From the NCBI GenBank assembly GCA_944474755.1, contig OX104114.1, positions 47,743,070 through 47,807,069 on the forward strand: DNA of 64,000 nucleotides, given 5' to 3'. The notes under the pieces are model-generated. The model was not told the DNA's origin. It saw nothing but the letters and a program-made list of their open reading frames with translations, and ran no database searches. A program made the translations under genes and the position numbers. The DNA comes from Limnoperna fortunei. Taxonomy: Eukaryota > Mollusca > Bivalvia > Mytilida > Modiolidae. Positions 12,101 through 27,100 of this stretch are shown in pieces; within the stretch, counting starts at the first letter, position 1; each line of letters opens with the position of its first letter.

Positions 12101-15100
12101 ACCACTTGTGAGGCAACATTCCCAGTTTTGTACAAGGGTTCCTACTTATACTTAACACATCAACATTATAAAGTGCTACATGTATAAATGTATCAAAGCT
12201 CTACCTCTTTTTATACCCCCCGCTTGAAAAGCGGGGGGTATATAGTGTTCATGGTGTCCGTCCGTCTGTTGCCCGTCCTTCCGTCCGTGCGTCCGTCCGT
12301 CTGTCCGTCCGTTACACTTTCTCTTATTTGCAACTCCTCCTACACCACTGAATGGAATTTGATGAAACTTACACAGAATCTTTGTCACATAGTGCCATTG
12401 TGCAGGAGATATATAACATTGTGATCGGAATGATATTTGGGGTTTCCCATAGAAAAACGTGGACTTTGTCATTGACCTAAGGGGGTCCCTATCTCTTATG
12501 TGCAACTCCTCCTACACCACTGAATGGAATTTAATGAATCCTTGTCACATAGTGCCATTGTGCAAGAGATATTAAACATTTTGATCGGAATGATATTTGG
12601 GGTTTCACATAGAAATACATGGACATTGTCATTGACCTAAGGGGGTCCTCATCTCTTATGTGCAACTCCTCCTACACCACTGAATGAAATTTGTTGAAAC
12701 TTACACAGAATCCTTGTCACATAGTGCCATTGTGCAGGAGATATTTATTATTTTGATCCGAATGATATTTGGGGTTTCCCATAGAAAAACACGGACTGTC
12801 ATTGACATAAGGGGATACCCATTTCTTATGTGCAACTCCTCCAACACCACTAAATGGAATTTGATGAAACTTACACAGAATGTTGTCACATATTGCCATT
12901 GTGCACTAGATATTAAACATTTCGATTGGAATGATATTTGGGGTTTCCCATAGAAAAACATGGACTTTGTCATGGACATAAGGGATACCCATCTCTTATG
13001 TGCAACTCATTCCATACACCACTGAATGTAATTTGTTGAAACTTACACAGAATCCATGTCACATGGTGCCATTGTGCAGGAGATATTTAACATTTTGATC
13101 GGAATGATATTTGGGGTTTCCCATAGAAAAACATGGACTGTCATTGACATAAGGGGATACCCATCTCTTATGTGCAACTCCTCCTACACCACTGAATGGA
13201 ATTTGATGAAACTTACACAGAATCCATGTCACATAGTGCCATTGTGCAGGAGATATTTAACATTTTGATCGGAATGATATTTGGGGTTTCCCATAGAACA
13301 GCATGGACTTTGTCATGGACATAAGGGGATACCCATCGTTTATTTGCAACTCATCCTACACCACTGAATGGAATTTGTTGAAACTTACACAGAATCTTGG
13401 TCACATATTGCCATTGTGCACTGGATATTAAACATTTTGATCAGAATATTATTGGAGGTTTCCCATAGAAAAACATGGACTTTGTCATTGACATAGGGGA
13501 TGCCATTCTTTGGGGGATTGGGGAGGGTTACATGTTTTATCTGCAACTTCGCCTTCACGTTTAACTAGATAAAGTTTCAATTTCATAATTAAGAACACCT
13601 GAATTTTCAAAGTTATTGTGATGCCGGGGGTATCAATGGTGAGCATTGCTCACAGGTTTTTTTACTCTAGTTTGTCTTTATTTCTATCTTTCAATCATGT
13701 CAAAACTTTCTCTCTCATGGTTGCTGTAACAGTGGAAAGTTACATCTGGGAGGTGGGGGTGTATTATCATGATGATTTTGTATTAAATGATTTATTCCAA
13801 TTGGTCCAATATTACTGAAAAATGTATTTGTTTTATATGGCAAATCCCTGTTAATAATTTCAAAGACTAATTATGAAAAATGTTAAATTTTCATAATATT
13901 TTTCCACATGCTCAATTTGGAAGTCTATCAAGATGATTAGAGCCGTAGGTTATATTAATTTCCTTATTGTTTCAGTATTTGATCTCAAATAAGCTGTTTT
14001 TATTTTCTCAGGAATTATACTCTGACTGAACAAGAAAACCTGATGGAGATGATGTGGAGCTTATGGAAGGAACTGGCCCTATATGGCAGGAAGGCTGCAC
14101 AGTTTGTAGATCTACTGGGATACTTTGTTCTGAAGACTCCGCAAACATCAGAGAAAAAGGTACAGTGATTCTCACACTACTATACTACTACATGTTCAAA
14201 GTTTATCTATGTCCTTACTTTTTACCTTATCACTACACAGTTGCAGAATTTCATCCGTTTCTCCAGTCTTTACAATCCACTGATAAGTATTGTAATTTCA
14301 TCATGTTCGTTCAATCAGTTGTTCTCCTAACATTAAGGTAGGTGAAATATTGGCTAAAAATGAAATTGAATCATTTTGTTATTTAATCTCAAAATTTAAT
14401 AATTGCATTTATCAAATAATGATTTATCCCTGCAAATATTATGTTCAATTCTAAACAGTTACCTCCTAATGAGTGCTGGGATCATACTGGGAGAGTTCAT
14501 ACAGTGCTCGACCCACATACCTGCTCAGTGCATCCCCAAGTAGAGGATAGGTAACCCTCATTGGGGGTTGTTAGGCTACAGTAGATTGCCACACTTCCTG
14601 CAATATAAATGCCCCTTAGATTGCCACACTTCCTGCAATATAAATGCCCCTTTTTTAGATTTCATAAATGAATAGGCTCATTATAGCTGCCACAAAAAGG
14701 CTGAATTCTTCATCCCTACCTAATGCTTCATACTTTTCCAGGGGCTGTCAAAATTGTGTTCCAAGTTGGTCCATTCCTTCTCCCATTGATTTATTGTTTT
14801 ATTATTCTTGACCTGAATATAATTGAAATATTTTGCTTGCTGGACATTAAGCAAACATTTAAACAATTGATCACACCTAATTTAGTAAGGTTGAACTACT
14901 GCATTTAAACATTATTTACAGACAAAAGAATACTTAGAGAAAGCTATTTCAGTGTTGAGAGATGAGAACCACCTCCTGGCAAACCATCCTAATGCACAGA
15001 TATACAAGTAAGTCTGGTATTGTTGATTAGAGAAGAATTGTTACTAAAACTATTCTAAACATTTAAGAAAGACTATGTAAACTAGAATAATAATGTATTG

Positions 15101-18100
15101 ACACACAATCTTAAAAATTAAATTAAATCTTATATATTTCTATTCTTGGGAGCAAGTCTGCCTTGCAAAAACATCTCAACATTAGTAAAATCCATATAGT
15201 GTAATGTAAAGTGATTTTTTGCTGACTAAAGTTGCTTGTTCATATTTATTTATATTTTAATCTTGTTGCTTACAATGAATAAATATGTATTAAAATAGTA
15301 ATAATAATGGATTGAGGATTTATTGTGTTGCTTTATTTATAACAATTCTAATTACATGTTGATGATTTTGAGAAAAAACATTATCAGTAGTGACTGTTTG
15401 GTAATTTTCATTAAATAATAAAAATAAATGTTTGTTTCTTTATAATTTTTTAATTTAATGATAACATTATTTTTAAATAATTCATAAACATTGACACAAT
15501 AAAGAAATCTAAAACCTTATTCTAGTGTGATTTTTACAAAGGGGGCATTTTTGACAGGGTGGGTTCATAGTTTTTTTTGTGGGTGGGGGGTCAATTTTTA
15601 TAGTTACAGGGAAAATCTCATTGCATAGGATTGATAAATTTGTAGATCACAAGGTCACAAATAAAAAATAAAAAAAATTTTTGGAACCTAGATTTTAAAA
15701 AAATTAACTAAAGACTCAGCTAAACTGAGGTTAATATTTTTTTTAAAGTTTGAGTTTGCAGTTTCCTGGACTTTGATTTGTGGATTGTCTTTTTTGACAT
15801 TTCCCTTGCTGTTCTGTATTTTGTTATTAACTTCATTTAAACTTTCTCAAACACTCCTAATTATGCATTTACTTCTAACATAAGCTTATATTTAAAAGAC
15901 ACAAATATTATTGAATTATGGACTTTTAAAGAGATCCATATAAATCGTATTGATCGAATTAAAAGTCCTTAATTGTTATATTACTTATAATGACAATTAC
16001 TGTTACATTTCTTGTTGGAATGTTGACTCATATACAATAATTAATAATATATATGATAAGTTTTTATGGCTATTTTCAATAAAAATAAAAAAGTGATAGG
16101 AAGAATTTTTTTATTTTAACATTTATTCAACATACAAATAATAAACAATAACAAAGCACCTATAAATCGTGCTCTGTTGCACATCTGCCATATTGTTTAC
16201 TAGCATATCCATTAAACCAGAAATCCAGATCTATATTTAGTAACATTCCTAAGATATTCTTTAAAAGTAGTAACAAGCCTCATATATTCTTTAAAAATAG
16301 CAACATACCTAATATATTGTTTAAAAATAGACGGATATGATTCAGTCACTGAAGTGAAATTTAGCCAATCAAATTTCAAGAAATTTAATCATATGTAATA
16401 TTAAATAATATGTGCTGTCATTTTTATGCTTTGTTGAATCTTTAATTCATGGTTCACATTGTCTCATGAAATCCAACAAAATAAAAATATTTATTTTCAG
16501 TATGCTGCAAGGTTTGGTAGACTTTGATGGATACTACTTAGAAAGTGATCCCTGCCTTGTCTGTAACAACCCAGAAGTTCCATACTCTGTAAGTTGCAAG
16601 TTAAAAAAGAAATGTAGAATTTTGTAAAATATTTTTTTGACAGTGTCAAATATACGTGTGTTATTATCTTCTACAAGTTTTCAATTGTCCAATCTTGTTG
16701 TCACATTTAAGGTAGATTGAATGTCAGACACAGAAACGTGTGCACAAAAATGATTTTTAGTCACCATTTTTGCTATTACGTCAGTGGTGGAAGTAAATGT
16801 TATCAAGACAACACTGTTTTTATATGCCCATCTGTGACGGACATTATATGGTATGAAAATATTTGTCCATATAGCACTGTATTTTGCTATGGGTTTATGG
16901 GACTTTGTGAAAAAATGTAGGATTTTTAGTCTTCAAACTCTACCTCAAAAACACTTTCATAAATTTGCTTGAAATTTCAAGGCAATTGTTTATTTTAATA
17001 GATGTGAGCTTCTTTTAGTTTTTGGTAAAATTCAAATTTTTGTTGTTGGGTTATGGGACTTTCTTAGCGAATGTTGTGGAGATTTTTTTTAATTTTCAGA
17101 CTTTAACTCATCAAAGCTTTCATCAGTTTTCTTGAAATTGTTTGGCATTGTTGATATTGATAAATTTTGATTAATTCATAGATTTATTATAAAAATACTT
17201 GTATTTTGGTTCTACATGTTGCTTTTTTGACAAACTATTGGTCTGTTTTTTCAATGAGGTTAGAATTGTACATTAATGAAGTGTATAGTTTTTATCATGC
17301 TCTCCTAGCCCACTGTTTATTTACTATTGTGATACTTATTCTGGTTATATGCTGACATCAATCTGTTACCATCATAAGAATTTTAACCATATTTAACTGT
17401 ACTTACTTGTGAATTGCACTTATAAAATATTATCAGAACTATGGTGAACTTGATTTTATCAGAACTATGAAGAACTTTTCTGGTGTACCATATACATTGC
17501 TCTATATAATTCAGTAATTAAGTAATGCAGAGATAACTTGTCTTGTTTTATATTTACATTTAAACTGACATGTTCAAATTCTCACCAGTCAGTAGATCAT
17601 TAGAGAATTACTGTTAAATAAACTTAAAATGATTTTAAGCCATTGCAGTGTACTACTGGTCAGAAAAGTATTATCTGAGAGAAAATTTGATTGACAGGAG
17701 TTCTTTGTAATAAAAATATTAAAGAAGCTCATAAATAAAAACATGTATGGAACTAAGACAAAGTCAATAATGTAGATATTTTATTGCACCATTTGACTTT
17801 TCACAATATTTGTTTGTAGATCGGACTTAAATTATCAGCCATTAAAGTGGACTCTAAATTTACAACAACAACTCAGATTATCAAGTTAGTCGGCAGTCAT
17901 AACATCTCCAAGATCACCCTGAGGATCAGTGACCTGAAGAGGACTAAAATGGTACGGCTGGCTTTACACTGTTGCTATAAATTATTTAGACATAGAATGC
18001 CTTACATATTGCAGGCTCTAAGTACTCTCTCATCTACCTACGATTTTTTTCTCCCCTGCAAGGAAAGTTGCTAGATGCAATTTTTAAGACATTCATATGG

Positions 18101-21100
18101 GTTGCCGGCAGTTTTACAGCATTAACACTTGACATTTTGCTTTATATCTTAGTAAAGATGACAATATTTTTATACCCCCCCTCCCCCTGCAAACTTGTTT
18201 GGGGGTATATAGGAATCACCCTGTCTGTCTGTCTGTCCGTCTGTCCACATCCATTGTAAGTGCAACTCCTTCTAAACTGCTTGATGAAATTAAATGAAAC
18301 TTAGCATAAAGGAAGTAAATTATATGTAGATGTGCATGAAGGATTTTTATTGACCTCAATTATCATTTAGGGGACATAATTAGACTTGAAAGCAAAGTGG
18401 GAGGTATCGCTTTGTGAGCGTGCTCACAGTCCACACTTGTTTATATAGGTTGCTGATGACAGGTATAAGACAGTCTGTCAATTGTCACCTGACCTTGACC
18501 ACAATTTCATGATCCAGTAACTACATTAAAGTTATTAGATTAAGTCAGTTCTTCAGTAACCAACAAACACAAATTTTTACCAACTTTATTCATACAAACA
18601 AAAACAATATTGACATCTATGATTATTTTATTAAAATGGGTACAATATAGATCAGTACTTTTAATAACTTCCAGTCAATGACCATTAAAACTTAAGCTCC
18701 CATTTTATCAAATACTCTGCTTAATTGCATAATTTAATAATGCTTTTAATATCCACTGTATTAAATTTGTTTTTATATACACATGTTGTTTAATCTAAAT
18801 CCACACATAATAGCTCTCTAATGGTGATTGTAAGGCACGAGTACTTTTATGACTGACTTTCAAAATAATATCTTTCGATTGCAGGTTCGAGTAATCAATT
18901 TTTACTACAACAACAGGACTGTACAAGCCGTTGTGGAACTAAAAAACAAGTAAGTTTGTATGGAAACTGTCCTGAAGCTAAGAAACAAGCATTTTTATCA
19001 TACAAAAACTGTATAAGCTGTCATGGTACGAAAGAACAAGTAAGTTTGACTATATAAGCTGTCATGGTACGAAAGAACAAGTAAGTTTGACTGTATAAGC
19101 TGTCATGGTACTTAAGAACAAGTAAGTTTGACTATATAAGCTGTCATGGTACGAAAGAACAAGTAAGTTTGACTGTATAAGCTGTCATGGTACTTAAGAA
19201 CAAGTAAGTTTGACTGTATAAGCTGTCATGGTACTTAAGAACAAGTAAGTTTGACTGTATAAGCTGTCATGGTACTTAAGAACAAGTAAGTTTGACTGTA
19301 TAAGCTGTCATGGTACTAAAGAACAAGTAAGTTTGACTGTATAAGCTGTCATGGTACGAAAGAACAAGTAGGTTTGACTGTATAAGCTGTCGTGGTACGA
19401 AAGAACAAGTAGGTTTGACTGTATAAGCTGTCATGGTACGAAAGAACAAGTAGGTTTGACTGTATAAGCTGTCATGGTACGAAAGAACAAGTAAGTTTGA
19501 CTGTATAAGCTGTCATGGTACGAAAGAACAAGTAAGTTTGACTGTATAAGCTGTCATGGTACTTAAGAACAAGTAAGTTTGACTATATAAGCTGTCATGG
19601 TACTAAAGAACAAGTAGGTTTGACTGTATAAGCTGTCATGGTACTAAAGAACAAGTAAGTTTGACTGTATAAGCTGTCATGGTACGAAAGAACAAGTAGG
19701 TTTGACTGTATAAGCTGTCATGGTACGATAGAACAAGTAGGTTTGACTGTATAAGCTGTCATGGTACGAAAGAACAAGTAAGTTTGACTGTATAAGCTGT
19801 CATGGTACGAAAGAACAAGAAAGTTGGACTGTATAAGCTATCATGTCAGGACAAGTAAGTTTGACAAATATTTTACTGAATATAAATTGTTATGAAATTG
19901 TATATATACAATTGCAAAAAGACATTTAATAATTTATTTGTAGATAATCAAAGAGAGAAAACATGTGGGGGTAAAATTAGTACCAAAAAAAACATGTGGC
20001 CAGTATAGTCAATATTGCCTATAATTAGTTTTTAGAACATGTTGAAGGAAGTCGGAATTACATGTAGTAAAACCTTTAATTAAAAACAATTAGAGGCAGT
20101 AAGAATTAACTAAACCAGGTAATAATTGTATAAAACGTGACAGAGGTAGTAAGCATTTCATATACTTAGTAATCAATTAAGACAGAGGTTAATTTTAATG
20201 GATGTGCATTTCTGTTTCATTCATTCTTATAGTATTGTACGATTAATAATCACCTATAATTTGCTTACAGACCAGGATTATGGCACAAGGCAAAGAAAGT
20301 GACCTTGACCTCAGGACAAACAGACGTTAAGGTAAATAATGTGTTACAATAACCCTAAAAATCATCGCTTGGTTTTGTCTGTTTATATTAAAGTTAGACA
20401 TGTAATAAATAATTTCAAATAGCAATAAAGACTTCATCATACAAAGAATTTTAAACTGTTTGAAAAAATATGAAATAATAGCACGAAAAAATGTTTATCT
20501 GTAGTGTAGCATACAATGAGTTATACAAGGTATAATATAGTGCATACATATTGTTTTACTTGAATAAAGATGAATTTGATACACATCTTTACATTTACAG
20601 GTTGAGTTTCCTATTCCAATAGTAGCATGTAATTTAATGATTGAATATGCTGACTTTTATGACAACCTTCAGGCTACAGCAGAAACACTTCAGTGTCCAC
20701 GTTGTAGTGCCTCAGTCCCTGCCACTCCAGGAGTCTGTGGTAATTGTGGAGAAAATGTTTTCCAGTGCCATAAATGCAGGTTTGTTTTTAAGCAGAGGAG
20801 CCTTTGTTGGATATTATATTTAATTTAACACTGTCTAATGTTACTATTTAATGTCATTTTTTAAATAAAAAAGGTTGAGTAACTGACTCTATATATTATA
20901 TTCTTTCCAAATCCAAACAATTTATTTTCTTAATGTATTGACACAGTCCTTTAACAATTGATAAACTGAAGCAGGCTCTTTTCTTATTTGAAGACTTACT
21001 TCTAGACATTAAAACAAACCATGTCAACACTAAGGGTGCTGTTGGGTTTGATGTAGTTAAATATTTTCGGGTTTTTATAGTTTGGTCACACTGTTTAAAT

Positions 21101-24100
21101 ACAACAATTCATTTATTTGCAGGGCCATAAACTATGATGAAAAGGACCCATTCTTGTGTAATGCTTGTGGTTTTTGTAAATATGCCAAGTTTGACTACAC
21201 TCTGACAGCAAGACAGTGTTGTGCTGTGGATCCCATAGAGAATGAAGAAGACAGGCAAAAAGTAAGTCGTATTTTGGAGAAGTGTTACCTGTATATTTAT
21301 GTCTAAAGTTTGTTTGTTTTCAGTTTTCTATCCAGTCAGCATATTTGTGTATTTCAGGCTTAAAATAATCAAATTGTGGCAAATTTTGACTAAATTGCAA
21401 AATTTTCAGCCATAAAAATCTGTACCATACATTTATCTAAATGATTAATCACAGCACCTATCATTATTAAGTTTCAATTATTATCGTGAGGCCTTGGTAG
21501 TCGAGTGGTTAAGGTAGTTTGTCTACTATTGATCACATGGTGAGTCAACACTGAGATTACTGGTTCATCTCACTGAGGGCAGGGTGTACTCGACTCCAAT
21601 CATAATTGACAAGGATTGCCAGTTTTCCTGCCGCAAGTCAGGTGTTTTCTCTGGGTAGTCCAGCTTCCTCCCCCAATAAAAACTGGATGCCATGAAATAG
21701 CTGAAAAATTGCTGAAAGTGGTGTTAAACATCACACAAACAAACTTATTATCATAGAAATTTTAAATCAAAACACTAGAATTCGTAATCAAAAATTAGAT
21801 TGTTACATCTTAACCTTATTACATAATCCAACAGATATTACAAGCACTCAGTAAACAGAGATGTGATAATTGACCGGGGGATAGACTAAACTGTCTTTAC
21901 AAATATTACTACCCTTAGCCTAAGTCAAAAGTATTAGAAAATATTAAATGACCCTTGAAAATATCCTTTATGAAGTGTTAATGTCCAATGTTTAATTCTG
22001 TGACATTTTCTTAATATTCCATACTGTACAACAGATATGACAATGTGTGTTTAGTCTTACTATATTCTGGTACCCTGACGATGATATCCTCATGAGCCTA
22101 AGCGGCCTTCGGATATAACGTCAGGTCAGGAGCATTGGATTTCAACGGTGACAGCGTTGAAATTTGACGTTCGGGTATTCTCTAGACTGACCATTTAGTA
22201 TTATAGTTAAGTTCAAGTAGAATGAACGTATTATGACGTCATTCTCTTTGTGACGTTCAATGTTTACATTTCTCAGTTGAGTTTACATTATGATTTCATA
22301 ATTTAAACGTAAAGGTAAGACGCAGACCTCGAGACCAGGTAAACCAGGTAAATATTTAAATTTTATAAAGAAAAGGTATTGCCAGATTTAAAAAAGATTG
22401 GCATGTGCATGTGATATTAAATGGCGTCATATTATCAACCAATTAAAATGCTTATATTGGAGGTCCTGACCTGGTGTTATATTTGAAGTGAAGCTTGCGT
22501 AATGAGAAATATTGCACCAGGAGACCAGGTTAAGTCTTACTACAGCACATGCTAAAAACACATTAATACTAGTTTTTTCTGGACCTATGTTAAATTCAGA
22601 AAGTAATACTACCTTTACTTGTACTTGTGCTGATTTAGATGGTATACTAAAATACATAAGTACTGAATCTCCATATAGAATCAGAATGGGAATAATGATT
22701 TCTTGTTTGTTTTATATTTAAGGCCATTACTACCATCAATACACTATTGGAAAAGGCTGATAGAATCTACAAAAATCTCCAACAACATCGCCCTTTATTG
22801 GAGAAACTTTTGATTCAAGTGACAGAACATGGATCAGAAAGACTGGTGAGTTATACTGTTAATGTTCAGGTTAACAGATGTGCGTTGACTTCTGATTGGA
22901 CAAGTAAGATTAGGGTATCAAAATAGATTCATGACAACATCTAGCCAATATAAGATTACCATGGAGACTGATAGTTATTTTAAGATTCATTTCGTGTTTT
23001 TCCAGAAGAAGTGATAATAAACCACAAACAAGAAATAAAAATTAAATATTATAGTAATAACCACAAACAATTGAAAAAAATTAAATATAGTATTTATATG
23101 ACAAATAAAGAGTACCATTATAGTAAATTGTTTTTCCAGTTAATGTAAGTGTCCTTATACACAAATAAAAATTTAAGTGCTATATTTTAAAATATTTTAA
23201 TCTTGGTAAGATTTGTGATTTGTATTCTTTTTATATATACAGTGAACCCTCGTTACGACATTCGATTTTACAGAATATTCGTCATCCGACTGGATTTCAG
23301 TGGGAACAGACCTGTCCACGTGTTCTTTATGCTCGATACAACGACATATTCAGTTTCCGACTGTATATGTTGGTAACAAATATATCAAAGCAAGCATAAA
23401 ATAATTATCAAATATGGACTTTTTACGAGGTCAATACGTAGTTATATGGACCGTGGAGGAAAATATTGACCGAGGACGAAGTCCGAGGTCAATATTTTTC
23501 TACAGGTCCATATAACTACGTATTATTTTCTCTATTTATTTAAATTTAGAATAATGAGTCGGAAGAGTATATCCGGATCTATTTTTAGAAACAAGCCTTA
23601 AATATGCTTTATAAATAGTAACATATCCGGATCTATTTTTAGAAACAAGCCTTAAATATGCTTTATAAATAGTAACATGCCTTAAATATGCTTTAGAAAT
23701 AGAATATATACACAGAATATTTTGGGGGACCACGTGACTAAATAATCCAATGAAAATGTAAGAATCATAAACCATATGTAATATTTTGTTATAACAACAA
23801 ATCATCAAGATTTACATGTAAAAAATTATCTCTGTCCAGGTTGATTGCACCGGGAACACCTGTTGCCATTGCGTAATTAACTGTGCATGAAATTTCAGTT
23901 TCAAAACTATTCGATAACAGGGATATGGCTTCATTAAAAAGGTGTCAAAGGATATTTAATATTTAATTCTTGAAATATTTCATAAAATTATTGGCTTAAT
24001 TACAAGTGTGTTAAGATTGAAGCGGCTCATCAGGAATAGGATAATTATCGAAAATCAGTCTAATTTAAATAAAAATAATTTGCAAACTTTTTTTGTTAAA

Positions 24101-27100
24101 AAAAATGAAAAAAGGTTTTTAATTAAATATTGGCAAGAAAAGAAGCATTTTACTATTTTTTTGTTATTAAGCTTGGGTATTGAGCAGACTTGAACGATTT
24201 TCAATAGATGCAAATAACAAAGGGTCATAATCCAAGTACAAGAATAGTAATTCATTATAACAGCAAATTCAGTTAAAACTTAATGCTGGAGGGAAACTAA
24301 CATGGTCGTTGTAAAGAGGGTTGACTGTAGTCGAGAATGCATGTACAATTTTGCCTAAATGAATTGCTTCCAACTTTTGTTGGTCAAGTTCACCTTTCTA
24401 CGTAAAATATTGGGACCCGGCCACTTAGTGCCACCCTATTAAATCTTGTTATGTTTTGATTTAGGATGATGCATTGCCACCCTCTGGCGGTGGGTCAGCC
24501 ACTGTACCTTCAAGTAATGTTAACAAAGCCATTCAGTCATTGGCTCAGAAATACTGCAGTGAATGTAAATCATCATTTGATGAACTGAGCAAAATAATTC
24601 AGGTTAGTATATATATGATTTTTGTCAACTGAAAATATATAGCAGATTTAGATGCACAAATTAAGAATACCTACATGTGTATTATTACCATACGAATTGT
24701 GTGCATGTTGGCTTATTCTTATATATATTAGAGACTTTGTTAACTATATTTTCGTATTCAAATGATTTTTTGTTGTCATTCATTGATACATTTATGTATT
24801 TGATTAAAAGGTTATTATTTACATGCTTTGTTATGAAAATTAAATCGGGGCAGGAAATATAAATGGAGATGTGAAAAGTGTTACAACATCCTAGTACATC
24901 ACCCAGAATTCATTGTAATTTTTTATTGGGAGAAAACATAAAAACTAGATGGATAGTCACTTAGCCAATAATGTTAATTGAAGCATACTGTTTGTTTTAA
25001 TTGTGTCGCTATGTTCTACCTATGAAAAATTAGTGACTGAGTGGTTAAGGTAGTTCATCTACTATTGATAACATAGTCTGTCAACACTGAGGTTGCTGGT
25101 TCCAATCTCACTGCATGCAGTTTGTGTTCCGCACCAATCTTAATTGACAATGATTGCCAGTTTTCTTACCCAAGGTATGGTGCTTTCTATGGGTACTCAA
25201 GCTTTATCCACATTAAAAACTGGATGTCATGATATAGCTGAAAAATTGCTGAAATTGGCATTAAACACCATTTTAACAAACATCTACCTATGAAAATCTA
25301 CATTTAGTAAAAAAAATTTTTTTTAATATTTTACAATTTTTTAAAATTATTTTTATTTAAAGGTGTTTAAGAAATTATTTTAGGTGGTTGAGCAAATGAA
25401 AGGGTCCAATTAAAATACCAGGGAATAAAGTACTGGTATAAAACATAATGTGGCAGGAATCCCATCAAAGTACATCAGCACAATTCAGAACCAACAGGAG
25501 CAACCTTTAATTCCAATGACCTGTGTACACTTCAATGACAGCATAAAATTAAAACATGAGACAAACAATCAAATACAAATACATGAAATACAAAGATAAT
25601 AAAACATAAAAAGAGAAATTGCTGGCAAAAATTACACACGGAGCAAAAGTGTCTTTTGGTAATATAATTGGAAAATTTCCAAGAGTGAAAATCCAGGGTA
25701 GTCTAATTCAGTTAGTCTTTGTTCTTCTTGATATTACATTGTTTGTCATTGATAAATTAAATTGTTATCTGCTTTGCTTTTCTATAAAAGAAAATTAGTA
25801 TCTATCTATGTTGTATTTAAAAAAATGTAGCAGTAATATCTACTGTTGGATTTGCTCTTAATGTGACTAAGGTAAATCTATTGTTTATAGAAAGTTCTGG
25901 CCTGTCGCAGAGAGTTAGTGGAGTATGACTGCCAGCAGAGAGAGGCAGTGTCTGCAGCATCACAGGCCTCTCCTGTCACCAGCCCTAGGGACAAACTTAC
26001 TGACCCCATGCTGAAGGCTAAAGCCATGCCACCATGTAAACCAAAGATGGGAAAAGACAGGTAGAGTTAAACAATAATTATTATATGTGCCTTGTAGGTT
26101 GATATTTATTATATTAACTATTAGGTGACTACCTCCCTTATATGATCTTATTTCAAGTGTTCCCTTGGATGGTTACATGAGGCAGGTCTGACACTGATTT
26201 GTAAATAGCACGATGTGGCAGTTAAGCTTATTCTGCAAAAACTAACTTATTTGAAAGAACAGGGTTGATGATTGAATCCTATATTAAACAAAATGGATTA
26301 TTCATATTTAAGCATGCAGTTAATAATGTATCTGAACTTTATAAATTTCTTTAATCTTTTTAGTGGGAAGTCAAGTAACTGCTATGGGTGTGCTAGTGCA
26401 GCTGTGGAACATTGTATCACACTACTGAGGGCTTTGGTTACCAATACAAACCTAAGACAGATACTCTGTGGACAGGTAAGCATAAGACATATTGTTTAGC
26501 TAATACTCTGTGGACAGGTAAGCCTAAGACATATTGTTTAGATAATACTCTGTGGACAGGTAAGCATAAGACATATTGTTTAGCTAATACTCTGTGGACA
26601 GGTAAGCCTAAGACATATTGTTTAGCTAATACTCTGTGGACAGGTAAGCATAAGACATTGTTTCGCTATTACTCTGTGGACAGGTAAGCCTAAGACATAT
26701 TGTTTAGCTAATACTCTGTGGACAGGTAAGCATAAGACATGTTGTTTAGCTATTACTCTGAGGACAGGTAATCATAAGACATTGTTTCGCTATTACTCTG
26801 AGGACAGGTAAGCATAAGACATATTGTTTAGCTATTACTCTGAGGACAGGTAATCATAAGACATTGTTTCGCTATTACTCTGAGGACAGGTAAGCATAAG
26901 ACATATTGTTTAGCTAATACTCTGTGGACAGGTAAGCATAAGACATATTGTTTAGTTAATACTCTGTGGACAGGTAAGCATAAGACATATTGTTTAGCTA
27001 ATACTCTGTGGACAGGTAAGCCTAAGACATATTGTTTAGCTAATACTCTGTGGACAGGTAAGCATAAGACATGTTGTTTAGATAATTCTCTGTGGACAGG

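Noticed and set aside
12176..12505. Minus-strand 109-codon ORF and similar ORFs at 12684-13268 and 35580-36130
   Set aside because: They lie within Helentron-like tandem cores and repeat with them; no family resemblance and no conservation pattern of coding DNA.
21487..21560. tRNA-Ser/Leu-like gene
   Set aside because: It has an A-box-like and a weak B-box-like stretch but no cloverleaf or acceptor stem, and continues into a SINE body shared by four copies.
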